From NCBI GenBank assembly GCA_017985935.1, contig JAGNWT010000006.1:16265-77261 (forward strand): DNA of 60,997 bases, given 5' to 3'. The stretch is from Anaerolineales bacterium (GTDB lineage: Bacteria > Chloroflexota > Anaerolineae > Anaerolineales > Villigracilaceae). Shown one piece after another: positions 42,276 to 50,518 of the stretch; positions within the stretch are counted from its first letter, which is position 1; every line of letters begins with the position of its first letter. The position numbers and the translations under genes were made by a program. A model generated the notes under the pieces. It made no database searches. It was not told where the DNA came from and saw only the letters and a list, made by a program, of their open reading frames with translations.

Positions 42276-43645
42276 AAAAAATTATCCTCTTCACCCTCCT
42301 CACCTCCCTGCTTTTGGGAGCGTGCGGAAATTCAAGCGCATCCACCAACGAACCCTCCACGACCGAGCAGGCGGGTACAAAAACCCCAAAGGTAGCCCCA
42401 ACCCCTACTCCGCAGACCAAGCTGGAAGTTGATAAAGACTCGCTGAACGGATTGGAGATCACAGTTTGGGCTCCGTGGTACGGCGTTGAGTTGGGACTTC
42501 TCCGCACCCTTTCCGAAGAATTTAACACCACGAATGAATGGGGCATCAAGGTTGCGCTTGAGAGTCAGGTCAATTTTACGAACCTGTACGAAAATGTCAC
42601 CGCCGCCCTGCCAACCACAGAAAAACCCGATCTTGTGATCGCCCTACCTGAACACGCATTGGAATGGAACGCGGAAGGCACAGTGACGGAGCTCACGCCC
42701 TTTGTCGAAGACCCCGTGTACGGCGTGGACTCTAGCGACATTCCCACCGTGTTTTGGAATCAGGATGTGATCGGCGAATCTCGCATTGCAGTCCCTGCTC
42801 AACGCACGGCACGCATATTGATCTGGAATGAAACCTGGGCTGGAGAATTGGGGTTCGACACCCCGCCTGCTGCGCCCAGTGATTTCAAACAGCAAGCCTG
42901 CCGCGCGCAGCAATCCATGCTGAAAGATGACACAGCAGCCAACGATTTCATGGGCGGCTGGCTGGTGGATACCGAACCAATGACCGCCTACGCGTGGCTA
43001 ACCGCTTTTGAAGGCGGCGTATTGGATGGCAGTGACTACCGTTTCCTCACCCCGAACAACATTGAAGCCTTCAAGTTTCTGCGCGAACTGTCTGAAGCCA
43101 CCTGCGCCTGGCAGGCGGCAGAGACCGATCCGCTTGACGCATTCGCGAATCGTCAAGCCATGATCATCACCGCGAGTCTTGAAGACCTGCCGGGCATGGC
43201 CCGCGCGATGGCAAACGCAAAGAGCCGCGACAAATGGAAGGTGATCGCATTCCCCGGCGCGAACGAAGATGCGCTCATTGTTTACGGATCTTCATATGTC
43301 ATTCTAAAATCCACCAGCGATGAAGAACTTGCCTCGTGGTTCTTTGTCCGCTGGCTGATGGAGAAGGAACAGGATGCGCGCTGGGTGGAGGCGACTCACC
43401 TCTTCCCGATCCACACCTCGACCGTTGACCTGCTCGGCGATTATGAGTTGACCCACCCTCAATGGGCGCAGGCGGTTGAACTTCTGCCGCAGGGAGAGAT
43501 CACTCCACAACTGGCATCGTGGCGCAAGGTCAAAGTGATGATCGGCGACGGCTTCACCCACATGTACCGCATCAACGTCCCCAGCGGACAGGTCCCCGCC
43601 ATATTGGCACAGATGGAAACCATTGCCCGCGAACTGGATCAATAG
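42272..43645 (+). CDS. orphan extracellular solute-binding lipoprotein
   Basis: A 457-residue family-1 binding protein with lipobox LLLGACGN (Cys18), a Thr/Pro-rich spacer, then LNGLEITVWAPWYGVELGLL and other features of sugar-binding ABC components, such as AFANRQAMIITASLEDLPGM. No permease or ATPase gene is adjacent; the upstream partner is the M50 protease, overlapped by four bases. Its ligand is unknown, and it may work with a remote transporter or have another surface role. Confidence 0.85.
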   Translation: MKKIILFTLLTSLLLGACGNSSASTNEPSTTEQAGTKTPKVAPTPTPQTKLEVDKDSLNGLEITVWAPWYGVELGLLRTLSEEFNTTNEWGIKVALESQVNFTNLYENVTAALPTTEKPDLVIALPEHALEWNAEGTVTELTPFVEDPVYGVDSSDIPTVFWNQDVIGESRIAVPAQRTARILIWNETWAGELGFDTPPAAPSDFKQQACRAQQSMLKDDTAANDFMGGWLVDTEPMTAYAWLTAFEGGVLDGSDYRFLTPNNIEAFKFLRELSEATCAWQAAETDPLDAFANRQAMIITASLEDLPGMARAMANAKSRDKWKVIAFPGANEDALIVYGSSYVILKSTSDEELASWFFVRWLMEKEQDARWVEATHLFPIHTSTVDLLGDYELTHPQWAQAVELLPQGEITPQLASWRKVKVMIGDGFTHMYRINVPSGQVPAILAQMETIARELDQ

Positions 43646-43727
43646 ATCATTGATTAGTTCTACTTCACTCGATCAAAAATTGCCCTTTGTAAAGTGCAGG
43701 AATCGCAATTTATGACCGTGGGTAATA

Positions 43728-43733
43728 TATAAT
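43728..43733 (+). promoter_or_regulatory. -10 TATAAT of the yibE/F gene, leaderless arrangement
   Basis: TATAAT lies seven bases before the ATG at 43741; there is no SD. Confidence 0.6.
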
Positions 43734-43740
43734 TCGAGCC

Positions 43741-44925
43741 ATGAAAAAACAATCATGGCTCTTTCCTTTTTTACTACTGACAGCCGTCACGCTGTATTCC
43801 ACCTTCTCCAGAGTTGAGTTGCCCGGTGACGGGTTCTCCACTTTCGGTTCGGAGACCATCCGCGCGGAAGTGGTGCAAATAATTGAAGAAGGTCAGATCG
43901 ACATGGGCGGACATTCACAAAAATATCAGGTGGCGCGAGTCAACATTCTCGAAGGAGAATACGCGGGCATCGTGATGGAGATCGACTACGGCAAACGGCA
44001 GGTGCGCTCGGATGAGTACGACCTCGCTGTGGGCGACAAGGTGATGGTCTCCATCAGCAAGACACCAGACAACGTGATCAACGCCTACTACGTAGACTTT
44101 GTCCGCACCACGCCCATCCTCTGGCTGACGATCATCTTTGCCGTGGCGATCATCCTCATCAGCCGTTGGAAGGGATTGCGCGCCTTGCTAAGCATGGCTT
44201 TCAGCCTGTACATCATCATCGGCTATATCATCCCGCATATTCTGGTCGGCGAAGACCCGCTGACCGTGAGCATCATCGGCTCGGCGATCCTGCTCGGCGT
44301 GACACTCTACCTGACCTACGGCTGGACCTTGAAGACTCACGCGGCGGTCATTAGTATGATCTTTGTTCTGCTCATCACCGGCGCGCTCTCGGCGTTGTTC
44401 GTGGTCTTCACCAAGTTGAACGGCACAGGCGACGAGAACGTGATGTTCCTGATGCAGATGATGGAAACGCCGATCAACCTGCGCGGACTTTTGCTCGGCG
44501 GTATGATCATCGGTGCGCTTGGCGTGCTGGACGACCTTGTCACCACGCAGTCTTCCGCGGTCTTTGAACTGCACCATGCCAACCCTGGCTTTGGTTTCAA
44601 GGAACTCTACAACTCTGCTATGCGCATCGGTCAGGATCACGTGGCGGCAACTGTCAACACCCTGGTGCTGGCTTACGCGGGCGCATCCCTGCCGATGATG
44701 TTGATGTTCTCACTCGGGCGCGGAGATTACGGCTATCTGGTCAATTTTGCCTTTATCGCAGAAGAGATCGTGCGGACTCTGGTGGGCTCGCTGGGGTTGA
44801 TCGCGGCTGTGCCACTCTCGACCGCCATTGCCATCCTGTTCGCTCTCAGGGCTGAGTCGCTTGGGAAATGGGAGCAGTTTCTCGGTCCCGAAGGAAGCGG
44901 CGAAGAACATGGGCATCACCATTGA
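43741..44925 (+). CDS. YibE/F-family membrane protein
   Basis: A 394-residue protein with one N-terminal TM helix, an extracytoplasmic beta-rich domain (about 35-120, YQVARVNILEGEYAG), and seven or eight TM helices. The YibE/F core shows LLLGGMIIGALGVLDDLVTTQSSAV and AYAGASLPMMLMFS. Function is unknown; the family is often found in Firmicutes and Chloroflexota. It ends in a His-rich tail (EEHGHHH). Transcribed alone from a leaderless promoter. Confidence 0.88.
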   Translation: MKKQSWLFPFLLLTAVTLYSTFSRVELPGDGFSTFGSETIRAEVVQIIEEGQIDMGGHSQKYQVARVNILEGEYAGIVMEIDYGKRQVRSDEYDLAVGDKVMVSISKTPDNVINAYYVDFVRTTPILWLTIIFAVAIILISRWKGLRALLSMAFSLYIIIGYIIPHILVGEDPLTVSIIGSAILLGVTLYLTYGWTLKTHAAVISMIFVLLITGALSALFVVFTKLNGTGDENVMFLMQMMETPINLRGLLLGGMIIGALGVLDDLVTTQSSAVFELHHANPGFGFKELYNSAMRIGQDHVAATVNTLVLAYAGASLPMMLMFSLGRGDYGYLVNFAFIAEEIVRTLVGSLGLIAAVPLSTAIAILFALRAESLGKWEQFLGPEGSGEEHGHHH

Positions 44926-44940
44926 TTTTTTTATTTTTCA

Positions 44941-44986
44941 CTCCTCACTGGGCGTGAAAAATGAAACGTGAAGCGTGAATGAAAAA
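44941..44986. repeat. short-repeat tract before the ECF sigma gene
   Basis: GGCGTGAAAAATGAAACGTG is followed by AAGCGTGAATG, with a CTCCTCACT flank: repeated GTGAA words, like the element types at 41033 and 6236-6262. It ends where the ECF-type promoter begins. Confidence 0.55.
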
Positions 44987-44987
44987 A

Positions 44988-45015
44988 TGCAACCTTTCCT
45001 CCTTTCCTGCGTAAA
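44988..45015 (+). promoter_or_regulatory. ECF-type promoter of the sigma/anti-sigma operon
   Basis: TGCAAC (44988-44993), 16-bp pyrimidine-rich spacer, CGTAAA (45010-45015). The AAC -35 core and CGT -10 core are the usual ECF signature and differ from the sigma-A promoters in this window, which fits autoregulation. Confidence 0.65.
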
Positions 45016-45046
45016 AGTAGGTAGAAAGTCCCATTAAGGAGTACGC

Positions 45047-45649
45047 GTGAACGAAGAACAGACCTGGGTGCTCCAAGCCCAGCAAGGCAGCGACGAGGCG
45101 TTTACCAAACTCGTTGAGACCTATCAAAACCCCGTTTTCAACCTGTGTTACCGCATGTTGGGCGAGCCTGATCTGGCAGAGGATGCCGCGCAGGAGACGT
45201 TTTTACGCGCGTACCAGCACCTTCATCGTTACGACCAGAAGCGGTCCTTTGCGACCTGGCTGCTTTCCATCGCGGCGCACTATTGCATCGACCGACTTCG
45301 TAGACGGAAATTCTCGATGTTTTCGATGGACGAGGAGGACGATGAGGGCAACACCTTTGAATTGCCCGATCCCGATTCCCCCGACCCCGAAGCGGAAACC
45401 GTCAAAGGGCAGATGCGCAGCCGGATCCACGCCCTGCTCAAAGAGTTGGACGAGACCGACCGCGCAACGATCATTATGCGCTACTGGTATGACTATTCGG
45501 AAGCGGAGATCGCTGAGTCCCTTAACCTGACAGTGAGTGCGGTCAAGAGCCGCCTGCACCGTTCACGCCGTGAACTGGCCGGGTTGTGGCAAGACCAGGA
45601 AACCCTCGCCGAATCCGAAAGGAGAACCTATGAATCACCAGCCTTTTGA
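45047..45649 (+). CDS. ECF-family RNA polymerase sigma factor
   Basis: A 200-residue sigma factor with region 2 (FTKLVETYQNPVFNLCYRML to FATWLLSIAAHYCIDRLRRR), an acidic linker (DEEDDEGNTFELPDPDSPD), and region 4 (LDETDRATIIMRYWYDYSEA, LNLTVSAVKSRLHRSRREL). GTG start with SD AAGGAG. The next gene, a zinc-finger membrane protein, overlaps by 20 bases and is its likely anti-sigma factor. Confidence 0.93.
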   Translation: MNEEQTWVLQAQQGSDEAFTKLVETYQNPVFNLCYRMLGEPDLAEDAAQETFLRAYQHLHRYDQKRSFATWLLSIAAHYCIDRLRRRKFSMFSMDEEDDEGNTFELPDPDSPDPEAETVKGQMRSRIHALLKELDETDRATIIMRYWYDYSEAEIAESLNLTVSAVKSRLHRSRRELAGLWQDQETLAESERRTYESPAF

Positions 45650-46166
45650 AGAATGGCTATTGAACGATAAAAATCTAACCAAGGCAGAGAAGCGGGAGCT
45701 TGCCCTGCACCTGCGGGTCTGCCCTCATTGCAACGCGCTCGCTGAGACAGGCATCGCGCTCCGTGCTGCGCCCGCGGCATCCCCCGCGGCTGGCTTTACG
45801 ATGCGCTTCCAACAGCGGCTTGCCGCACAAAAGATCGCGGAACGCCGCCGCAGGTTGTGGGGGCTGATCGTGCTGCTGGTCGGCGGGGTGGGGCTGCTCG
45901 GCTGGTTCAGCGCGCCTTACCTGTACGCTTTCTTCAGCGCCCCCGTGGAATGGATCACCGCCGCTGTCGGCTATTTTCTATTCTTTGTCACCTCCCTGAA
46001 AGCGTTGACAGAGGCCATGTCTGTGATGCTCAATGTTATGCAAAACTTCCTTCCACCGTATGCCTGGATGGTGCTCGCTTCTGCGCTGGGCGGCTTCGGT
46101 CTGTTATGGATAGTTTCAATCTGGCGGTTTAGCAACCGCGCCCCGCAAGGAGTTACAACATCATGA
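45630..46166 (+). CDS. zf-HC2-type anti-sigma factor
   Basis: A 178-residue protein. The N-terminal domain has the zinc-type pattern HLRVCPHCNALAE (His-x3-Cys-x2-Cys), the hallmark of ZAS anti-sigma domains. Three TM helices follow (about 77-95, 103-125, 150-170), so it is a membrane tether. AAAGGAG precedes ATG 45630, inside the end of the sigma gene; overlap implies coupled stoichiometric synthesis. Confidence 0.85.
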   Translation: MNHQPFEEWLLNDKNLTKAEKRELALHLRVCPHCNALAETGIALRAAPAASPAAGFTMRFQQRLAAQKIAERRRRLWGLIVLLVGGVGLLGWFSAPYLYAFFSAPVEWITAAVGYFLFFVTSLKALTEAMSVMLNVMQNFLPPYAWMVLASALGGFGLLWIVSIWRFSNRAPQGVTTS

Positions 46167-47239
46167 GAACAAAATTGATCAGCTTATTTCTTCTGTTCAC
46201 GTTACTGCTCATCCCGACAGGGAACGCGTACGCCCAGAGCCCCAGCGGAGATATCATCCGCATTGGGGAAAACTACACACTCAAAGAAGGCGAGACCCTC
46301 ACTGGCAGTTTGATCGTCATTGGCGGCAATGCCACCCTTGAGAAAGATTCCAAGATCACCGGTGATGTGGTCGTGATCGGCGGTGAATTGACCGTCGATG
46401 GCGCCGCGAAAGGAAACATTGTCATCATCGGCGGGAACGGCTCGGTATCAAGCAAGGTCGGCGCTGATGTGGTCGCGATCGGTGGTCAGATCACATTGAC
46501 CGAAACCGCGGTTGTCGGCGGGAACGTGGTCACGATGGGCGGGCAGGTCGAACAGGAACCTGGCGCCGAGGTCGCGGGCGACATCATCAATAACGTGGAA
46601 CCGATGGTCGAGATTCCCGATGTACCCAACGTACCCAATATGCCGAACACTCCCAACACGCCCAATGTGCCCAACACTCCGGATGGACCGAACGTGAACA
46701 TAGACTTCAACCCGTTCTGGGAGATCGTGACCGTGCTTTGGCGCGCAGTGGCTGTTGCCGCAGTTGGCATGCTGCTGACCCTCTTCCTTCAGCCTCAACT
46801 GGAACGGGTGGCAGATGCGGTCACAAAACAGCCCGTGATGGCCGGCAGTTTCGGTCTGCTCGCTGTGGTTGTCACCCCGCTTGCCATCATCATCATGACC
46901 GTCACGCTGATCTTGATCCCCGTGGCTTTGTTGGTGGCGCTGATCATTCCGCTGGCTTGGCTGTTCGGCATGGTGGCTCTCGGCCAGGAAGTTGGTGAGC
47001 GTTTCACCAAAGCCATCAACCAGACCTGGGCGCCTGTCCTTTCGACCGGGTTGGGAACGCTTATACTCGTGTTGGTGACCGGCTTCCTCGGCTTGATCCC
47101 CTGCATCGGCTGGCTGTTATCCTTCCTTGTCTCACTCTTCGCGATCGGCGGCGTGGCAATGACCTGGTTCGGCACCCGCTCCGCGCCCGGTGCCACTCCC
47201 TCCGTGACCGCACCCGTGGAAATTCCGCCCGCTTCCTAA
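46163..47239 (+). CDS. bactofilin-like/polymer-forming repeat membrane protein
   Basis: A 358-residue exported protein: signal peptide (LLIPTGNAYAQS), then about 110 residues of beta-helix-like repeats of the form GxxVVIGGxxTV (GDVVVIGGELTVDG, GNIVIIGGNGSVSS, ADVVAIGGQITL, GNVVTMGG), then a PN-x-PN linker, then four TM helices. The repeats resemble bactofilin/polymer-forming domains. It overlaps the anti-sigma gene (ATGA), so it is the probable effector of this envelope-stress operon. Confidence 0.8.
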   Translation: MRTKLISLFLLFTLLLIPTGNAYAQSPSGDIIRIGENYTLKEGETLTGSLIVIGGNATLEKDSKITGDVVVIGGELTVDGAAKGNIVIIGGNGSVSSKVGADVVAIGGQITLTETAVVGGNVVTMGGQVEQEPGAEVAGDIINNVEPMVEIPDVPNVPNMPNTPNTPNVPNTPDGPNVNIDFNPFWEIVTVLWRAVAVAAVGMLLTLFLQPQLERVADAVTKQPVMAGSFGLLAVVVTPLAIIIMTVTLILIPVALLVALIIPLAWLFGMVALGQEVGERFTKAINQTWAPVLSTGLGTLILVLVTGFLGLIPCIGWLLSFLVSLFAIGGVAMTWFGTRSAPGATPSVTAPVEIPPAS

Positions 47240-47275
47240 GGCATTTTTCTCCTCCAAACAGGGGTAAAATCCCTG

Positions 47276-47284
47276 TGATATAAT
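47276..47284 (+). promoter_or_regulatory. extended -10 promoter of the C45-family gene
   Basis: TGA directly before TATAAT (47279-47284). The predicted start of transcription falls at the base of the hairpin at 47290. Confidence 0.6.
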
Positions 47285-47289
47285 GCGCC

Positions 47290-47320
47290 CGCCTCGGGGA
47301 AAACTCCCCGGGGCGGTTTT
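47290..47320 (+). terminator. GC-rich hairpin with T-tract in the C45 leader
   Basis: CGCCTCGGGG (47290-47299) pairs with CCCCGGGGCG (47306-47315) with one G-U pair, followed by GTTTT. It can end the sigma operon transcript, yet it also forms the very 5' end of the predicted C45 message. Confidence 0.65.
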
Positions 47321-47336
47321 CATTATGGAGGAAAAC

Positions 47337-48446
47337 ATGGTCAAGCACGAGATTCCGAACACCCCCACCCACAACACCCCACCACCTCTGATCGAGGTTT
47401 CAGGTACACATCACGAAATGGGACGCCAGATCGGCGAAGCCGCCCGCGGGCAGATACAACACAGTGTTGAAAATGCGCGCATGTTGATCGACGCCGCCTA
47501 CAACAGCCTTGAGCTCACCTGGCAGGGAGCGCAGATCCAGTCACGCAAGTATCTGCCCTTTGCCGAAGAACGATACCCCCAATATGTGGATGAAATGCGC
47601 GGCATTGCCGAAGGCGCGAACGTCGCCTTTGATGACATCGTTGTTCTCAATGTGATGGAAGCGGTCACGACCGATGCCCTGCATCTCACGCGCTGCACCA
47701 GCATGGCGGTCAACGACCAGCGCACGGCAGATGGGCACATCCTCGCGGCGCACAATGAAGATTGGATCCCGGAAGACGAGAATGACGTGTTCGTCGTTTC
47801 TGCCAGGCCGGATAAAGAACCCCCGTTCCTTGCCATGACGTATGGCGGGCTGCTGCCCAATGTAGGATTCAACGCCTATGGCATTTGCCAGCTCATTGAC
47901 TCCGTGTACCCAAGCGACTCACGGGTTGGGATTCCGCGTCTGGTCGTGGCGCGGGCAGTGCTCTCCTCGCACCGCATCTCCGGCGCGATCGGACGCACGC
48001 TCGTTGAACAGCGCGCCGCCGGCTACAATCACATCATCATCCATGAGAGCGGAGAGATCTACTCCATTGAAGTGTCTGCCCGCAAGTTTGAAATCCTTTA
48101 TGCCCACGACGGGTACATGGTGCACACCAATCATTACCTCGACCCGCAAATGAAACAGGTGGAAAAGACCCCTGAAGAATTGTTGTCTTCCCGCGTGCGC
48201 TACTTCCGCGCCTCTCGCCTGCTGCGTCAGAACGACCAGCACACCATCAAAAGCCTGCAAGCCATTCAACAGGACCATGTCAACATCCCCAACTCGATCT
48301 GCAACCACAACATCGCGGGGCTTGACCCTCTTGACCGTGAAAAGACCATCAACGCAATGGTGATCGACCTGACTATGCGCGAGATGCACATCGCCTGGGG
48401 CAATCCCTGCGTCAACGGGTATCATACTTATCATCTGAATGCATAA
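47337..48446 (+). CDS. C45-family (acyl-CoA:6-APA acyltransferase-like) hydrolase
   Basis: A 369-residue Ntn-hydrolase-type protein of peptidase family C45. The conserved nucleophile is Cys120 in LTRCTSMAV, followed by HILAAHNEDW, YGGLLPNVGFNAYG and NHYLDP. Family members are acyltransferases or amidohydrolases that mature by self-cleavage before the Cys; the known member makes penicillin, but most bacterial ones have unknown amide substrates. SD GGAGG is close to ATG 47337. No signal peptide. Confidence 0.87.
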   Translation: MVKHEIPNTPTHNTPPPLIEVSGTHHEMGRQIGEAARGQIQHSVENARMLIDAAYNSLELTWQGAQIQSRKYLPFAEERYPQYVDEMRGIAEGANVAFDDIVVLNVMEAVTTDALHLTRCTSMAVNDQRTADGHILAAHNEDWIPEDENDVFVVSARPDKEPPFLAMTYGGLLPNVGFNAYGICQLIDSVYPSDSRVGIPRLVVARAVLSSHRISGAIGRTLVEQRAAGYNHIIIHESGEIYSIEVSARKFEILYAHDGYMVHTNHYLDPQMKQVEKTPEELLSSRVRYFRASRLLRQNDQHTIKSLQAIQQDHVNIPNSICNHNIAGLDPLDREKTINAMVIDLTMREMHIAWGNPCVNGYHTYHLNA

Positions 48447-48486
48447 TAAAAAGAAGTCCTCTCAATTGAGAGGACTTCTTTTTATT
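48445..48486. terminator. bidirectional terminator (21-bp perfect palindrome)
   Basis: A perfect palindrome centred at 48465/48466, with A- and T-rich ends, between convergent genes. Confidence 0.92.
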
Positions 48487-48499
48487 TTATTGGCTTCCT

Positions 48500-50041
48500 T
48501 TACGGGGTCGTATATTCCACATGCAGCAGCGGAGCGCCAGCGGCGTTGCCTTCAAAAGCATCCGCTGCCCGTTTGCCGCTTGAGCCGGTGATGATTATCA
48601 CCATGGCATTCCCGGAATTCCAACCCGATTGATTCACAAGTTCCTGCACAATGCTCTTCAAATTCGGGGTACGTTGGAAAACGCCCGCTTCTCCAATGGT
48701 CGCCCACGGAGCAGGAGACCAGGTCACCTTGTTGGTCGTGCGGATCCTCTTCGAGACATTACGAGATACGCTGACAAAAGCCGCAGGGTTTGCGCTGGCT
48801 TCGCCGCTGATCGCCAGGGTGATGGATTGGGTGGAAACATCGTTGACCCTGAATTGAATGTACGCATTCGTGATGGTCGCTCCCTTGGGGATCTTAACAC
48901 CCGTGAAGCGGATACCGACCAACTGGGTACTGGTGTCGTAAATCAACTCAAGGTCACTGCTGCTCACATACATTCCGCCGGAAGATTTTTCTTCCACATC
49001 ATCGGCGCCGGAAGAGACACGCACATCAATACTGCCGGTTGTGCTGGGCGGCGCTACAACCGTGGTCGTAGGTTGAGGCTGGGTGGCAGGCGTGTTGGTC
49101 GGCTGCGCTGTAGCAGTGGGCGGAACGGTGGTGGGGGTTGCCGGAATCTTGGTGGGGGCAATAGTCGGCACACTGGTCGGCGGAAGTGAAGTAGCGGTCG
49201 CAGGAACAGTTGTGGGCGGCTGGGTGACCGTGGGAGGGATCGATGTAGGCGGCACAGATGTCGGGGCAGCAGCCGCGTACGGGTCATAATTGGCAAATTC
49301 CAGGCTTTTGACCGTCAGGCTCATGGGGTTGAGGTCCTGGCTGGCGGCTCCATCTATCCCAGCTACGATGCGGGTCGCAACTCTTTCAGGGACGGCCGTT
49401 GTATCTGGCGACAATCTTGCTACGCCTGAAGCCACAACCACACCATCGACCTTGAAGTACCACGGTGCAGAATTGGCAAGGTCACCTGCCAGCTCAAAAG
49501 TGTGATCGCCTGTCGGCAGGATGCTCGGGGCAGTATAGAGCGTGGTCACTGAGACGGTTTCATGATTGACGAGGATACGCAGTTTCTGGTCACTGTTCAT
49601 ATAGACCGACACGCGCAGCTCATTCGCATTGACAGCGCCAATGGGAGCGCCATTCAGGGTGGTGGGATAGTTATCGGTCGAGAGGATGCGAAAGCCTGCC
49701 TTATGCTGGGAATAGAAATCGGGCGGGAAGTTCACAACAGCGCGTGTATAGAAATAGGTGAGAGCGACGCCATCGTTCTCTGGCAGTTTGTATTTGAGAC
49801 GGGCATAATGAGTGGAGGCATCCACACCACCGGCTTGTGTAAGCCAGCCGTCTGCCATGGGAGTAACTTTCTCAACTGTGCCGGAAGTCTCAAGTTTCAA
49901 ACCAACGGCGTTGGTCACGTCAAAATATTTTCGAATGGGAGCATTTACGGCCGCGCGGGATGCAAATGCGTCTGAGAAGGAAGCTATTGTCAACGCGAGA
50001 GCGCTAACGATCGCAAAGATCTTATATAGAATTTTTTTCAT
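48500..50041 (-). CDS. secreted two-domain surface protein under c-di-GMP riboswitch control
   Basis: A 513-residue protein with a signal peptide (ALALTIASFSDAFAS), an N-terminal beta-rich domain (about 40-255; lectin/LamG-like by pattern, not certain), a 90-residue Pro/Thr/Val linker (TSVPPTSIPPTVTQPPT and similar), and a C-terminal beta domain (about 345-513, IDVRVSSGADDVEE to GAPLLHVEYTTP) that resembles DNRLRE-type surface domains. Probably an exported adhesin or glycan-binding protein. SD AAGGAG sits just behind the riboswitch terminator. Confidence 0.75.
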   Translation of the reverse strand: MKKILYKIFAIVSALALTIASFSDAFASRAAVNAPIRKYFDVTNAVGLKLETSGTVEKVTPMADGWLTQAGGVDASTHYARLKYKLPENDGVALTYFYTRAVVNFPPDFYSQHKAGFRILSTDNYPTTLNGAPIGAVNANELRVSVYMNSDQKLRILVNHETVSVTTLYTAPSILPTGDHTFELAGDLANSAPWYFKVDGVVVASGVARLSPDTTAVPERVATRIVAGIDGAASQDLNPMSLTVKSLEFANYDPYAAAAPTSVPPTSIPPTVTQPPTTVPATATSLPPTSVPTIAPTKIPATPTTVPPTATAQPTNTPATQPQPTTTVVAPPSTTGSIDVRVSSGADDVEEKSSGGMYVSSSDLELIYDTSTQLVGIRFTGVKIPKGATITNAYIQFRVNDVSTQSITLAISGEASANPAAFVSVSRNVSKRIRTTNKVTWSPAPWATIGEAGVFQRTPNLKSIVQELVNQSGWNSGNAMVIIITGSSGKRAADAFEGNAAGAPLLHVEYTTP

Positions 50042-50057
50042 GTTTCAACTCCTTACC

Positions 50058-50090
50058 AAAAAAAATCACCCGGTGAACTTAGCCGGGTGG
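50058..50090 (-). terminator. riboswitch expression-platform terminator
   Basis: Minus strand: CCACCCGG pairs with CCGGGTGA (complement of 50083-50090 and 50066-50073), then eight U. It is between the c-di-GMP aptamer and the SD. Confidence 0.85.
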
Positions 50091-50102
50091 TTTCCAAAAG
50101 AA

Positions 50103-50187
50103 CTGGTAACCTGGCTGTCATGGCTGTTTTTCAGCGTTAGATCCACGGCTTTGCGCCCCCGGCTTTCGCCGGGTTTGCCTTTTTCAA
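50103..50187 (-). promoter_or_regulatory. cyclic di-GMP-I (GEMM-I) riboswitch aptamer
   Basis: Read on the minus strand the element has GGCAAACC, a CCCGGC-GAAA-GCCGGG tetraloop hairpin, GGCGCAAAGCC, CTAA, a second hairpin, GACAGCC and AGGTTACC, in the order and spacing of the GEMM-I class (compare the Vibrio Vc2 aptamer). It lies in the leader of the secreted protein gene, upstream of a terminator, so c-di-GMP should control readthrough. On or off direction cannot be fixed from sequence alone. Confidence 0.9.
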
Positions 50188-50456
50188 TTTGATGTTGTTA
50201 ATGCACGGAACAATATCGAGGCTGCTGTGAGTGCGTTACGTTTTTTATGATAAGACTCGGAATTGTTTTGAGCAACATAAAATCCCCGCTTTGACTCTAC
50301 AATAATAAAAACTGAACAAAAATGAAATTAACAGACAAAAATTTCGGCGTGTTTGACGTAATTATGCAAAATAGATTAATTTTCAATGTGAGTTCTTTCA
50401 AAAATGAAATGAGCAAACATTACATTTGTCTCATTCACAAAGCAACAAGTCACACA
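50188..50456. other. AT-rich intergenic stretch with riboswitch promoter
   Basis: No gene is seen from 50188 to 50518. On the minus strand -35 TTGCTC (complement of 50270-50275), 17-bp spacer and -10 TATCAT (complement of 50247-50252) would start the riboswitch RNA about 50 bases before the aptamer. The rest (50280-50456) is clearly more AT-rich than its surroundings; I see no ORF remnant or repeat in it. Confidence 0.5.
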
Positions 50457-50489
50457 CAAAAAATCGGTCTGCAATGAACTGCAGACCGA
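50457..50489 (-). terminator. nadD terminator
   Basis: TCGGTCTGCA (50464-50473) pairs with TGCAGACCGA (50480-50489). On the minus strand it is followed by TTTTTTG. Confidence 0.85.
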
Positions 50490-50518
50490 AAGGACTTCAT
50501 AAGAGAAGTTGGAAGATC

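Noticed and set aside
50188..50456. AT-rich stretch considered as a replication origin or phage remnant
   Set aside because: No DnaA-box cluster, no att-like repeats and no phage-type frames are visible; it is sufficiently explained as the riboswitch promoter region.
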